64,000 bases of DNA from Gordionus sp. m RMFG-2023. Lineage: Eukaryota > Nematomorpha > Gordioida > Chordodea > Parachordodidae. The position numbers were made by a program, and so were the translations under genes. A model generated the notes under the pieces. It made no database searches and was not told the DNA's origin. It was given only the letters and a program-made list of their open reading frames with translations. The stretch covers positions 15,562,052-15,626,051 of the forward strand of contig NC_088776.1 of NCBI RefSeq assembly GCF_954871325.1, in the 5' to 3' direction. Of the stretch, positions 10,901 to 22,231 are shown in pieces; position 1 is the stretch's first letter, and each line of letters begins with the position of its first letter.

Positions 10901-11201
10901 TATTAATTTCCTTTTTATATATATATTTGTTTTCTATTTTTATATTTAGGTTTTGATGCACAATGACAAACTTGTTGTTGTGACAATACTTACAATAGAA
11001 TCCTAATTTAGGTTTATGCAATTAAGAGTATTTAAAAATTGTATCTGTATCTAGATACATTTTAAAATTGTATCTGTATCAAGATAACTTTTTAGACAAT
11101 GTATCTGTATCTGGATAACTTTTTAGACAATGTATCTGTATCTGGATAACCTTTTGACTATGTATCTGTATCCATTTAAAAAGTATCTTTTAACAACTCT
11201 G

Positions 11202-11769
11202 TAAATTAACATACAATGATAGATTCAATATTAATTAGATTAACAATCTTGACTATAATATTTAACAACAAAAATGTAAAAAAATAATTAAAAAACTTTG
11301 ATAGTTGATTTGGATTGACTTAAAATAATTTATAAAATTTAAAAAATATATAATTTTCTATATTTAAAAAAAAAAATTAAAGCAACATTTGTATTACCAT
11401 TACATAAAAAATAAGAAAAACATTAATCATTACCTTTTGAAACAAATAACATTAATGAATGACATTTCTTTTCCTCAAAAAGGTAATGTCTTTAGCAACA
11501 ATGTTATTTTAATTGACCTTACTTTACACTACTACTACTTAGATGAGAATATAATAAATTGTAAAGTCTTAAACATTATGTAATAAAAATAAGAATTTTA
11601 AAAGGTTAATTCTTGTTCTAAATTTATGTGAATTGAAGAGCAAGATAAATGCTATTTTTATAAATATTTATATTTATTTCCTAAATTAGTTATCAAAGAT
11701 TTTGAATAATTATTTATTAGTATTTGTGTATTTTATTTGATAATTTTTTTTATATGAGCAATAATCATT
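11202..11769. other. Right part of the dispersed repeat and MESD 3' flank
   Basis: 11202-11545 continues the repeat interrupted by the hAT insertion. A 64-codon plus-strand frame at 11389-11583 is low-complexity and falls within it, so I do not call it a gene. The minus-strand AATAAA at 11732-11737 lies about 33-38 nt beyond the proposed MESD stop codon and is a good polyadenylation signal candidate. Confidence 0.5.
11732..11737 (-). terminator. Candidate polyadenylation signal of MESD
   Basis: AATAAA on the minus strand, 33-38 nt past the TGA of the five-exon model. Position and sequence are canonical, but AATAAA is common by chance in sequence this AT-rich. Confidence 0.5.
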
Positions 11770-12617
11770 TCATAGTTCCTTCTTTTCTTTAAAATTTTGA
11801 TCCAATTGTGTAGCATATTTCTATAATTATTAATGAGATAATAAAAAATATTTTAGCTAAAAACAAACTTTAGAGCCCTTTCCATAATAATTTTCATTTT
11901 CTAATGTAACAGAATCACAACGATCTTGTTTAATCAAAAATTCTTTTCCATCCCATGCTTGTTCACCATTATTAAAAACAAAGATGGCTCTATCATTTTC
12001 AATCATATATCTTGTAAATAAAGAAAATAAAAATGATAACTTTAAAATATTTTAAATTATATACAAATATCATAATCTTGAATAAGAAATTTATTTTAAA
12101 AAATTAATATAATAAATTTATTTGTAATTATTTATCATTATGAGCATAACTTGGATACATCATAATGGGCATTATATAAACTTGAATGCCAGATACTAGT
12201 TATCTTATCTGCTTCATTTTTAGTAGGATTTCCTATATATTACCATTTAATAAATAATATAAATATAAATAGAAACCTGAAACAGTTACAAACATCATCA
12301 CAGTTTTTCCTTTTTTAGATTGCTTAAGAACACTTTGAGGATCACTCATATTTAAATTATTCATATTAATTGGGATCGGAGGTTGCTTGTACATAGGTTG
12401 TTCATTTAAAGGTATTTTATCTTCATCGTTCTCCTTATGTGACATGTTTAAATATGATAAAATGTATTACCTCCCATTCATCAGAGAGTTTTTCAAAATC
12501 TAGATCGTTGTATTCTGAAATACTTTTGTTACTTTTGGTTTTTTCACCTATATTATAAGTCTGAGATAATATTTTTTGTAAATTTAAAATAAGCAATAAG
12601 GTTAGAAAAAGACTCAT
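11770..12617 (-). CDS. MESD: MESD/Boca, LRP chaperone, five exons
   Basis: MESD (Boca in flies) is an endoplasmic-reticulum chaperone that folds the beta-propeller/EGF units of LDL-receptor-family proteins, including the Wnt co-receptor LRP5/6. Proposed exons: 12617-12471, 12433-12277, 12232-12151, 12010-11869, 11820-11770 (192 codons plus stop). Introns of 37, 44, 140 and 48 nt have GT..AG ends and keep frame. The protein starts with a signal peptide (MSLFLTLLLILNLQKILSQ), then YNDLDFEKLSDEWE, then the family core KQSKKGKTVMMFVTVSG, NPTKNEADKITSIWHSSLYN, YMIENDRAIFVFNNG and QAWDGKEFLIKQDRC. The length suits the family. Without the last intron the frame stops at 11857 ending in KVCF. With it the protein ends EKKEL, like the KDEL-type retrieval signals expected of MESD, so I prefer the five-exon model. 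The 5' edge of exon 2 could shift by 3 nt. No promoter motif was identified. Confidence 0.93.
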
Positions 12618-12818
12618 GAAAAATAATTCCTGTTTAATAGATAATGATATGGCAGGTCATATGTGACATATATAAATTCTCTTACATTTGTCAGATAAAG
12701 TCATGCCATGGTATTTATATTTGAATACAAATATACTAATGTTTAAAGCAGACGAAACAATGGTAATAAAATAAAAAATTTTACAAACATTGAATTAAAT
12801 AAAATTTTTATTTATATA
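12618..12818. other. MESD upstream flank
   Basis: About 200 bp of unique AT-rich sequence between the MESD start codon and the target duplication of the LTR element. It must hold the MESD promoter unless the LTR element has displaced it. I see no clear core promoter element. Confidence 0.4.
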
Positions 12819-12823
12819 TTTAT

Positions 12824-13235
12824 TTTGACGCTGTGCCGTTTCTTAATGACCTTCCTAACAAATTGAACTGTCCTTTTCAGGAATAAATTTATTTCACTTT
12901 TATTTTTCTTTAAACAAATTGACACCGAAACTTTAATTAGTCTATTTATAGATTTCTTAAACAAAAGTTATATTTTTAACAAAATTATAAAAATCAAAAA
13001 TTACAATTACAATTTCAAAAAAATTAAAAATTAAAAATTATTCAAAAATTAAAATAATAAAAAAATATAAAATACAAATTATATTTTTCAACAAAAAAAA
13101 ATATCCTCGACTCACCATGAGTCTTCTCTTTCTTAAAACAAATAATTCCGCGTATATTATAATATTAATCCGCGCCAACAAAAATATAAAATAATTTCAC
13201 GACAAAAAATAAACAACAAAAATAATATTATGACA
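12824..13235 (-). repeat. 3' LTR of the Ty3/Gypsy fossil
   Basis: Matches 20095-20495 along its length. Read on the minus strand it begins TGTCATAATATTATTTTTG and ends near GCACAGCGTCA. Confidence 0.93.
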
Positions 13236-13255
13236 CCTCCACCCTTCCCCACTCC
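13236..13255 (-). other. Polypurine tract of the fossil element
   Basis: On the minus strand a purine run (GGAGTGGGGAAGGGTGGAGG) directly abuts the 3' LTR, the expected site of plus-strand priming in LTR elements. Confidence 0.8.
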
Positions 13256-13790
13256 AAAGTTCCTTATTGGGGGGGGGGGGGTAAGGGTCTGTAGTCTCCA
13301 AACAACTCGTCTAACTCCCTCGTCCTCACCCGACCTCCAGAAATTCCTCCTCCGTTACTGCCTGCCTTCCGGATGCTTCCCACACCACAGGCTGCCTCTG
13401 CGATGACATGGAGGGCTATTCGAAGGTTCCCGATCTACTTGGTGGCACCGGCCGTGACGGCGGCATCGGCCTTGTCGCCATCATCGGCCGGGGCGGCGGG
13501 GTTACTCTCAATATATCCGGTCCTCCTTGTGGTTCCATTTTTCGGGGCTGGGACCTTCCCAATTTTACATACATTTCTTGTCTCCTTGGCAATTTCCTTG
13601 AGGGCAGTCCCGCCGCATATGCCCCTCCACTCCGCATCGAAAACAGGGTCCTCTGTTCACCTCCCACCTCGTCTGTGTCACTAGTCGGGGTTTCGTACTC
13701 CGAGTCGGAGAAGTTCCTGGATCCTGATCTTTGGACCTCATTCTCCACTCACTCACCAATGGCTACATGTCGTTGCTAATTATAGTCGTT
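13256..13790 (-). other. GC-rich segment with a gag-like zinc knuckle
   Basis: An island clearly richer in GC than the rest of the window. Its minus strand carries Arg/Pro/Ser-rich frames and the knuckle CFRCGVEGHMRRDC (CxxCxxxxHxxxxC spacing). It lies between integrase and the 3' LTR, where gag sequence is not expected. It may be an extra 3' frame of this family, captured sequence, or a recombinant piece of a relative's gag. A run of about 13 G (plus strand) at 13268 borders it. Confidence 0.55.
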
Positions 13791-15600
13791 CGAAGCATAT
13801 GCGACCCTAAGTCTATGTAACTGATACGACAATAATAGGTTCATATATAAATTTTATTACCCCTACTACCCTATACCGTATTTAACCTCACCACCATTAA
13901 TATATATATTTTTTGGAATTATAATTTCCTACAATATGATCATTATCTAAAAATATATATATTTTTTTTAAAAAACCTTTGATTAAACCTTACCTCAATT
14001 TCATTTCCTTCAGGAAATTATGGAAAAAGAAATAATAGACATTTAACCCTTTACTAAAAAAAAATACCTAAAATTTTATTTCCTCAATTCCAAAAACTAC
14101 GGGGAAAAAAAATAACAGACTTAACCCTTTAATACAAAAATAAAAAATCTAAAATAATAGATACTTACCGATTATCTATAGGCATTTTATTTGAATCTCT
14201 CAATAATAACTCCAATATGTTATCGAATACTATTTATAATCTTAATTCAAAAACCAAACTGATTTTTAATTCAACACAAAGTTTAATGAATTTTAATTCA
14301 AACCAAACATTTTCCATTCCCTTCAACAACCATCCTTTACAAATAAATCAATTTCTCGTTTTATTTTATTAAAACTTTCTTAATATTACTAACATTCTCT
14401 TAACCTTAATCTTGCTCCCTTTCGTTAAACATAAATCACATTTAAAAACAAATTTTCTTTACCAGAACAACTTTAATACAAATTTATATTTTCAAAATAA
14501 AATCTGATCCAATTTATATTTTCCCCTTTTTAAAAAAAAAACAAAACAAAAATGCAATCTGATCCCGTTTTTATTCTCATTCTTATTCAAATTTTACAAC
14601 CCAAATAAAAAAGTTAATCTTCCATTTATACATTAATTAAGCTTACTTTAAACCATTTTATATATCTTATTATTATTTTATTTTTTTTTACACTCTTACC
14701 AAGTTTGACCAAAACTACAAAAATGACCTATACACTCCTTAAACTTACCAAAAAAAAATAATTTTTGTTTTATTTAGTTCTTAGTTTTATAATGTTTCTA
14801 CAAACATGAAGTCTGCAATAAAATATAAATAATATTCATTTATAAAATAAAATATAAATTTTGACTATAAGAGTACACTATTTTGCAAAATTAAGAATCG
14901 AATTCGCTAAGTAGTCTAAGACTTTCAGGATAAGAGGTACTCTTACACATCATATTTCTCCTAAGAGATTACAAAATATTTTAAGGAGGAATATATTAAT
15001 AAACAATTAAATAATTATGAGGAAAATGTTACCAATTTTTCCTTATAATTTGATTATAATACACAATTTATTTATTATATTTAAAAAAAAATGTTATCAA
15101 TTTCTTCCCCTACCATTTGATTTAATATAATATTATACAATAAGGAATAATATACTATAATTTAATAAAAAAAAATGTTATCTCCTTCGGGAGCCAAGGA
15201 ATCCGCCGATTTCTCAATGACCTTGAAAAAAAAAATTCTGGGTCATTCACTGCCTTTTTTAACTCAGTCCTCTACTTCTAGACCGTAACCACACTCCCTA
15301 CAGCATATTGACAACTTTTTCTCAACCGGCCCCCAACTCATATTGAGCCATTTTTCTCCACCCATATTGATTAATTTTCCTCAACCGGCTCTCAACTCAT
15401 ATTGAGCCATTTTTCTCCACCGGCCCACCAACCCATTGAGCCATTCCTTTCCAAAACACATTATAAAAATTCTTTTTTTTTAGCCTCATAATTCTACCTA
15501 CTTAACATAAAAAGACCTCTGACCGCTACTGCCCTGTTCCCATTCCCCTTCTTAACTGGTTAGCATGTCTGACCACAACTTTTCCTTATGAGAACTTTAT
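13791..15600. other. Non-coding 3' part of the LTR fossil
   Basis: AT-rich with no recognisable coding sequence. Near its right edge (15310-15445) a short tandem repeat with CTCAACCGGC and CTCATATTGAGCCATTTTTC occurs two to three times. Confidence 0.5.
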
Positions 15601-15617
15601 ACAGTACAACATTCTAC

Positions 15618-16530
15618 TCATTTTTCCGACCACCGCTCCTGATTCCCATTTTTTTCACTTCCATATAACCTGGCCCACACGGTATGACCTACCTCAAACT
15701 TTCTCCCACTTTCCTGTTCCGTTTGCACACCTTCCTTTTCCTTCCGAGGTCTCAATGCGTCCAATCCAATCCATGTTCGTCGCCCTAAAAACTTTTTCGA
15801 CGGCGAAAATTCAGCCCCCTTCCGGCTATTGTCATAATATGCCACCGAAATCCATATCTCAACTTCTCCAAATTTGGCCTTCCTTAACCAACTTTTCACT
15901 ACTCCCACCATTCTCTCCGCCTGCCCATTTGAGCTCGGATGATACGGTGGCGCTAGCACATACCCCACTTTCCACGCAAAATTTTTCAAACCCTTCTGCT
16001 AAAGGCCGGACCTCCATCGGACACAATGACTTTTGCCACCCCGGATTTCGCTTATAAAATTTTCAATTTTTTTACAACAATTTTCGTTGTTAATCTACCT
16101 AAAACCTCAAACTCTACTCACTTGGAGTATGCATCTACTACCAGGAAATATTCTTTCCTATTAAACTCAAAGAAATCTATGTGAATTCTTTCCCAAGGCC
16201 CCGACGCTTTTGGCCATGTACTTTTCTTATCCCTCGCCGGCATACTCGCCCAGGAATTACACACTACACACTGTTCTCATTCATTCCTGGCCACCATACA
16301 TATTCACGACCCCACTGCTTCATCCGTTCTACCCCTTGATGCCCCGCATACAGCATGCCCATTACAGCTCCTTTTAGCTTATTAGGTACTACCGCTCTAT
16401 TTCCCCGTACTACGCAATCGTCTAATACGGTTAACTCTTTTTCAACATTCCTGTATCCTTTGTCTCCTCCCCGCCATGGCCTACGCCCCATTAGACACTC
16501 CTTTACCCGACACAAATCCCGGTCTTTCAT
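15618..16530 (-). pseudogene. Integrase region of the Ty3/Gypsy fossil
   Basis: Contains the N-terminal zinc-binding style segment GHQGVERMKQWGREYVWWPG and the catalytic-core end PPYHPSSNGQAERMV, both standard in Ty3/Gypsy integrases. Broken. Confidence 0.85.
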
Positions 16531-16563
16531 TGTTGCTGGCCAAATTTCCTCCCATAAAATTCT

Positions 16564-17202
16564 TTACATCGCCCTTACCATGGCCATTTCCAATTTCTTC
16601 TCCCCCATTGTCCCACTTTTGTCTTCAATCTCCTCTCCGGCCCCACATCTTGACATAATGTCTGGCAAGTAGTTTTCTCGTCCTCTTCGATATTTTAACG
16701 TTAAATCAAAACTTCCTACCAACAACAGCCACCTCTGCAACCACGGAGACATCATCAACTCTTTGTTATCCTTCTTGAACAAATGTATCAAAGGTTTGTG
16801 ATCCGTATAAACAACAAACCTCCGTCCAATCAAATACTCTCGGCACTTGGTCAGCCCGAAAATCACTGCCAAAGCCTCCTGTTCGATTACAGAATATCTC
16901 GTTTCCGCCTCCCGGAATACTCTGGAGAAAAATAATACGGGCCTCTCTATTCCATCAATCTCATGTAATAACGCCCCTCCTACTCCTTTACTGGATGCAT
17001 CCACCGCCAGAATCACCTCCAACTCATTGTTGAAACATACCAAAATGGGCTCTTCTCCAATTCTCTTCTTCAGACCTTCAAATGCAGCATCCTGCTCCTC
17101 TCCCCACTCAAATCTTATTCCTGTCTTCAGTAATTTATACAATGGCGCTGTTATTTCTGTAAAATCCTTGACAAATCTATGGTAATAATTTACCATTCCC
17201 AC
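16564..17202 (-). pseudogene. RNase H region of the Ty3/Gypsy fossil
   Basis: Shows AVDASSKGVGGALL, SVIEQEALAVIFGLTKCREY and YTDHKPLIHLF, the DAS, E and TDH/K blocks of Ty3/Gypsy RNase H. Broken element. Confidence 0.9.
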
Positions 17203-18330
17203 AAAAAAATTGTACCTCCGCCTTGAATTTCGGCCTTACCATACTTCCAATTCCAATCATATTTTTATCTAGTGGTCTAACCTCTACTCCATTAATCCAA
17301 TGCCCCAAATATACAACCTCTATTACTCTTAAGACACATTTCTCTCTACTCGCCCGTAATCCCTTTTCCCGGATCCTCTGAAATACTTTCCCCAATCTTC
17401 TATTGTGCTGCTCTGGCGTAACCCCTGTTATTAATACATCATCCATATAATAAAAAACTCCCTCTAATCCCTGAAAAACTGCTGCCATCGTCCGTTAAAA
17501 TATAGGTGCCGATACACTCAATCCAAACGGCAACCTTCTAAAAGCAAATAGGCCCTTCGACGTTGTTATAGTCAACAACCTCTGCCTCTTCTTTTTCACC
17601 CTTAATTGCAAATACACGTTCGAAAAATCCACTTTCGAAAAATATCTACTCCCCTTTAAACTGGCAAATATATCCTCTATCCTGGGTAACGGATACTTCA
17701 CCTCCACCACACATGGATTCAACGTTACCCGGAAATCCGCACACAACACAACTTCCCATTGGCCTTTTTTACGGGTACCAAAGGCGTCGCCCATTCGCTG
17801 TATTCCACCGGACTCACTATGCCCTCCTTAACCCACCGATTCAACTCTTTCTCTACTTCCTGCCTCCATTCAAAAGGTACTCTACGCACAGCACAATATT
17901 TTGGTACGCATCCCTCCTTCATCCGTATATCCACTTCATAGTCCCACAAACAACCCAACTCTTCACTAAAAATTTCATCATATTCCTGGACTAACCGCCC
18001 TACTCCTTTTTTCACAAATTCCAATTCCCCCACAGACTCCTCTGGTCTAATTATTTCTCTTCCTTGTTCTTGCAACTCCTTTCCTTGTAATTCTCTATTT
18101 TCTATACCTTGCATCCGCGGTCCAACTATTTCCTTTGTTACTGTTGAACACCCTCCCATTTCCCTATTCATCCACATTTGACCTTCTCTCACTGCCTCTA
18201 GACGATCCTCCATTGTCATCCCTTCACTTTCTCCCCAAAACATGGATGTCCCCTCATCCACTTTTATATTGTCTCGGTCTTTCATCCATTTACCATCTCT
18301 CCTGTAAATTTCTTCATCCTCCTCGACCAT
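17177..18330 (-). pseudogene. Reverse transcriptase region of the Ty3/Gypsy fossil
   Basis: Contains YPLPRIEDIFASLKGSRYFS, FSNVYLQLRV, FRRLPFGLSVSAP and the catalytic YMDD box in FYYMDDVLITG. The acidic leader upstream (around 18100-18330) is the usual protease-RT linker. Broken. Confidence 0.92.
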
Positions 18331-18435
18331 CTTTATAATATCCTCCCTGATGCCTTCTTTGACGGCCAGAAATACTCCCCACTGTGCAAATACTCCCCAA
18401 AGATTATACTTCGGCCCAACACTCGTAATCCAGTC

Positions 18436-18756
18436 TCATCCCATCACTGGCTCTACACTTCTATTAATTATCCACAAATCCAATACTTGGTGCCCGTCAC
18501 TCCCGACATCGCCTATTTTCACTTTTCCCATCATCTCCATCTCGGATCCATCAAACTGCCTCACTTGAATCCTCTCCCGAATTATTGTACTATTCGGCCA
18601 TAGTCTTCTAAAATCTTCATATCCCATTACCGAAATAGCTGCTCCCGTATCAAACAACATGGATATCATTTTCCCATTTATATTAAACCACACGTTCGGA
18701 CTCGGAAGATATACTTGTTCCTCTCTACCCTCTTCCCTCAACATTTTCATAACCAT
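18436..18756 (-). pseudogene. Aspartic protease region of the Ty3/Gypsy fossil
   Basis: The catalytic DTGA occurs in MLFDTGAAISVMG, with the expected hydrophobic environment, upstream of the RT. Part of a broken element. Confidence 0.85.
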
Positions 18757-18896
18757 TTCTCGCCCCTCCGCTCTCCCCTCCTTGGCCTGAATTCTCTTTT
18801 CCCCACAATCATATAGTCATCCCCTGTCGCAATCTCTCGCCCAATGCCCTTCTTCACGGCACTTGAAACATATAAATTTGCAATCGGCCCCCCATT

Positions 18897-19517
18897 TCAC
18901 CTTTTGTTGAAACCTCGGCCATACTCCTCATTAATAGCATTCGAACTCTCTCCTCTTTGGGGAAATCCTCCTCTGAATTCTACTCTTCCCACTATGCAAT
19001 CACTATCCGCATGTCCAAATCTTCCACATCCAACGCATCGTAATCTCTCCCTTTTACCCGGACAATACGTCGAAATGTGACCACTTTGGCCACACTCAAA
19101 ACATTTAATGTCCCTACAGTTCATGGCTATATGCCCTTATAACCCACATTTATAACATACCATATTTCTATTTCTCGGACCTTCCGTCCTAATCAACCTT
19201 GTCAATTCTCCTCGACCTTTATATATTCCTATTCTTCCATCTTCAATTCCTTTTTCATTACCGCTCCATTTTAAATCCTCATTACTTGCCCATCCCTGCA
19301 ACATTTCCTGCACGGGCAACCACGTAACCCTACCATATCTATCTTCTTCCCCGTTATGTCCTTCAATCAATAACGTTTGCCCCCGTATCCTAATACTTCT
19401 ATTCCGGCGTTCTCTCCTGCCGAAATATAAACTACCTAACCAAATCAGCAATACCAATATCGCTCCTAATATATTATACTGTATCTCTACATATTTAGTT
19501 AATTTAAAACCCTTCAT
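18897..19517 (-). pseudogene. Gag nucleocapsid region with zinc knuckles
   Basis: Several CxxCxxxGHxxxxC knuckles follow one another (such as CFECGQSGHISTYC and CVGCGRFGHADSDC). The segment before them begins with a hydrophobic run, unusual for gag. A recognisable capsid domain is not visible, and only about 580 bp separate this region from the 5' LTR. Part of a broken element. Confidence 0.8.
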
Positions 19518-20094
19518 TTCACTTAAGAAAAAAATTATTAATCCAATTATTGGGGATAAAATATATCTAAATTAACTTAAAAAAAATATTTCTAAATTAA
19601 TTAATTTATATTAAATATCCTAACAAAATAAAATATATCTCAAAATATTACCTACAAAAAGTTAATAATTAGCTTAACTAAAAAAATCTTAACTACCTGA
19701 AGAGTTAAACAATATGATACAATTAATACCGAAATAATACAACAGTACATCAGACTCTTTAAACCCTTTTATACATAACTGTAACCTAAATTACAATTTT
19801 TCCTATCCCTGTTACTAATCCCAGTACTCTACCGAATTTTTCTCAAAAAAAAAATATTCCACAGAATCCCTGTGACTTTAGCAACAACCACGGTACTCTA
19901 CCGATTTTTTCTCAAAAAAAAAATATATTCCACAGAACCCCTGTGCCTTTAAAATATAAATTCAATACCACAGTTAACCCACTGTGCCCTTAACAAATGT
20001 TAAGTTTTTCCTTTTTATTTTTTATACCTAAAAAAAATTATATATAAATATAAAAAATAAAACTTACCTTTTATTTGTTTGCTCACGGCACCAA
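19518..20094. other. Leader of the Ty3/Gypsy fossil, with primer-binding site
   Basis: Between gag and the 5' LTR. Next to the LTR the minus strand reads TTGGTGCCGTGAGC, a TGG-type tRNA primer-binding site. A degenerate tandem repeat (TACTCTACCGA, TTCTCAAAAAAAAAA, ATTCCACAGAA, CCCTGTG) lies at about 19828-19945. Confidence 0.7.
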
Positions 20095-20495
20095 TTTGAT
20101 GCTGTGCCGCTTCTTAATGACCTTCCTAACGAATTGAACTGTCCTTTTCAGGAATAAATTTATTTTACTTTTATTTTTCCTTAAACAAATTGACACCGAA
20201 ACTTTAATTAGTCTATTTATTATTTTTTTCTTAAACAAAATTATATTTTTAACAAAATTATAAAAATCAAAAATTAAAATTACAAATTTAAAAAAATTAA
20301 AAATTATTCAAAAATTAATATAATAAAAAAATATAAAATACAAATTATATTTTTCAACAAAAAAAAATATACTCGACTCACCATGAGTCTTCTCTTTCTT
20401 AAAACAAATAATTCCCACGTATATTATAATATTAATCCGCGCCAACAAAAATATAAAATAATTTCACGACAAACAACAAAAATAATATTATGACA
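20095..20495 (-). repeat. 5' LTR of the Ty3/Gypsy fossil
   Basis: Direct repeat of 12824-13235, followed by the target duplication TTTAT at 20496-20500. It is a few percent diverged from its partner. Confidence 0.93.
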
Positions 20496-20500
20496 TTTAT

Positions 20501-21810
20501 TAAAATTAACAAATAAGGAAATCCAAAACTACCTCCCTTATCCCCTCTAATTCAATTCAATTCAAAAAGAAAATGTTCAACTACTTCTTTCCCCCTACAA
20601 TTTTGATGACGATCATGCACTACACCTACGGACAGTAGTGTCACTAATGGGGTGCATGCAGGGGCTCGAGTCTCTCAAAAATTTGAATAGCCCTCTGAGA
20701 GAAATATTTTTAATGGCTCCCTAATAGCCTTCTGAACAATTTTTTTTAGAATTCTAAATGTAATAATTATTTTATATAATTTATATGGATTTTATTATTT
20801 TAGAAATGCATTCGATTCTCATTACAATATGGAATTATTAGTTTTTTATTTTATATTAAATAGATACTAAATACGACATTAATAAATAAAAATCATTTAT
20901 ACGCTTAATAATAGTGTCCAAATATTAATCAAGCAAGCTTAATTGATTTTTATTATTTAAATTATTTTGTAACCCTAAATAAATAAATATAATCATTTAA
21001 TAATTGAAAATAAATAAATCCTATTTAATATTATGCTTTGTTTTAGCCGAATTCAAAATCACTAATCAATAATATTACTCATTTTTAAATTTAATTTGCT
21101 ATACCTCTTCCTAAAAAAAATTACTAAGATCCAAACCAGTATACGAAACTATTTTGTTAAAATTCAAAGTATACTGAGTTAAAACATCTTTTTATAATTA
21201 ATTTTATATTAGCTAATGAAGAAAGAAGAGATTGAGGATGTTTTTTTAGAGAGTGAAAGTCTCGTATACCCCTTATTAGTTTTATTATAGGGGTACTTCA
21301 CTTCTATTCTGACGCGGAGCATTGTGTTGCCTAGTGATGTATGCGCAACAAGTTACTTGACTTTTTAATCCGTGACGAAGTTGGGCGATATGTTTTTTTC
21401 ACCCCTCTCTCCCCTCTTTCAAAAAAATGAACCAAATTTTTTTAATCATAAAATTAATTCGATTTACAAAAATAATGTTATGGTTTAATTCTGGAAATTT
21501 AACATAAATATATATTTTTAAAAACTTATATTCGAATTAAAATTTTAAAGGTGCCAAACGATTTCCATATTTCTTATATCCGGGTATTTATATTGCCATT
21601 TGGATAAAATTGTAAAAACCATTACAACCAATACAAATCTGAATACAATTACTTCGACCTTTTAGAACCCTCCTGCATAGATTGTTCCTCCATTTACTAG
21701 CCAACTGTCAAAAACTAGGGCCGCCATATTTATGATGGTCAAGGTATTCAAGATGTTGTAGGATCATCTATAATATATATAAAAGACGTGTCAAAGTCAT
21801 AGTGTCACAA
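20501..21810. other. No gene; one possible hAT MITE end
   Basis: AT-rich, no reading frame supported. CAGTAGTGTCACTAATGGGG at 20633 followed by GCAGGGGCTCGAG looks like the left end of a CAGTGGCGTCACTAGGGG-type hAT MITE, but no partner end or duplication was found. A CT-rich/GA-rich patch near 21400 (CACCCCTCTCTCCCCTC) is unexplained. Confidence 0.35.
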
Positions 21811-22231
21811 TTTATAATATATATTTAAAAATCATGAATTTAAAAAAGCGTCTGTGGCCTAATCGGCAAGAGCGTCGCTTACAAATCTGATGGCTTTGAG
21901 TAAGATTATTTTTTTTCTTAATCTAACTTGCTTATTCCATCCTTGAGGAGATGATAATATCTATCTATAATATTTATAATAATATAATTAAAAGCCATGT
22001 CACAGTTACAGTGTCACAACCTAATAGCCAATAGTATTCTTTTAAATGATATTTGTCCAATAAAAATCATCATAGCTATTCAGTTCAATGATAATATCAT
22101 ACCATATCAAACATTCATTTATTTAACTACCATAACATATAAACTAGAATTCTTAGGCGAATGATAGGTATTGTCTTAAGGTGGTATCTATCAAATTTGT
22201 ATTTTGTATATTTTTCATTTGGACAAATTTA
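21811..22231 (+). repeat. tRNA-derived SINE-like unit, copy 1
   Basis: Head at 21848-21907 resembles a tRNA: TGGCCTAATCGG fits the A box, GTCGCTTACAAATCTGATGG has an anticodon-arm shape with CTTACAA (anticodon UAC, Val). The T-arm/B box is lost here. An AT-rich tail of about 340 bp follows. The unit repeats directly at 22232 with a period of about 421 bp; both begin TTTATAATATATAT. The two tails are much less similar than the heads. Confidence 0.6.

Larger units (their letters stand above)
8610..11201 (+). mobile_element. hAT DNA transposon with 8-bp target duplication
   Basis: The ends are inverted: CAGAGTTGTTAAAGTATC at 8610 and the complement of CAGAGTTGTTAAAAGATAC at 11201. They are flanked by an exact 8-bp duplication TAAATTAA (8602-8609 and 11202-11209). 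8-bp duplications and CAG-type ends are the hAT hallmark. Subterminal TATCTGTATC/TATCTAGATA motifs repeat at both ends, as expected of transposase binding sites. The 3' part of a hAT transposase lies inside (9732-10093), so this is a decayed autonomous copy. It landed in a dispersed repeat whose uninterrupted relative is at about 4930-5240. It also contains a nested MITE (10130-10495) and a GGCC-rich repeat (8868-9275). Confidence 0.92.
12824..20495 (-). mobile_element. Ty3/Gypsy LTR retrotransposon, fossil
   Basis: Two direct LTRs (12824-13235 and 20095-20495) bracket about 6.9 kb with gag and pol remains in the order zinc-knuckle gag, protease, reverse transcriptase, RNase H, integrase on the minus strand, the Ty3/Gypsy order. 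TTTAT flanks both ends (12819-12823 and 20496-20500), a 5-bp target duplication. The coding part is broken in several places (roughly half a dozen or more breaks). By eye the LTRs differ at a few percent of positions plus some indels, so the insertion is old but not ancient. Its base composition is richer in GC than the surroundings in the coding part. It lies about 200 bp upstream of MESD. Confidence 0.95.

Noticed and set aside
13373-13779. Plus-strand open frames of 103 and 123 codons
   Set aside because: Opposite-strand shadows in the GC-rich part of the minus-strand LTR fossil.
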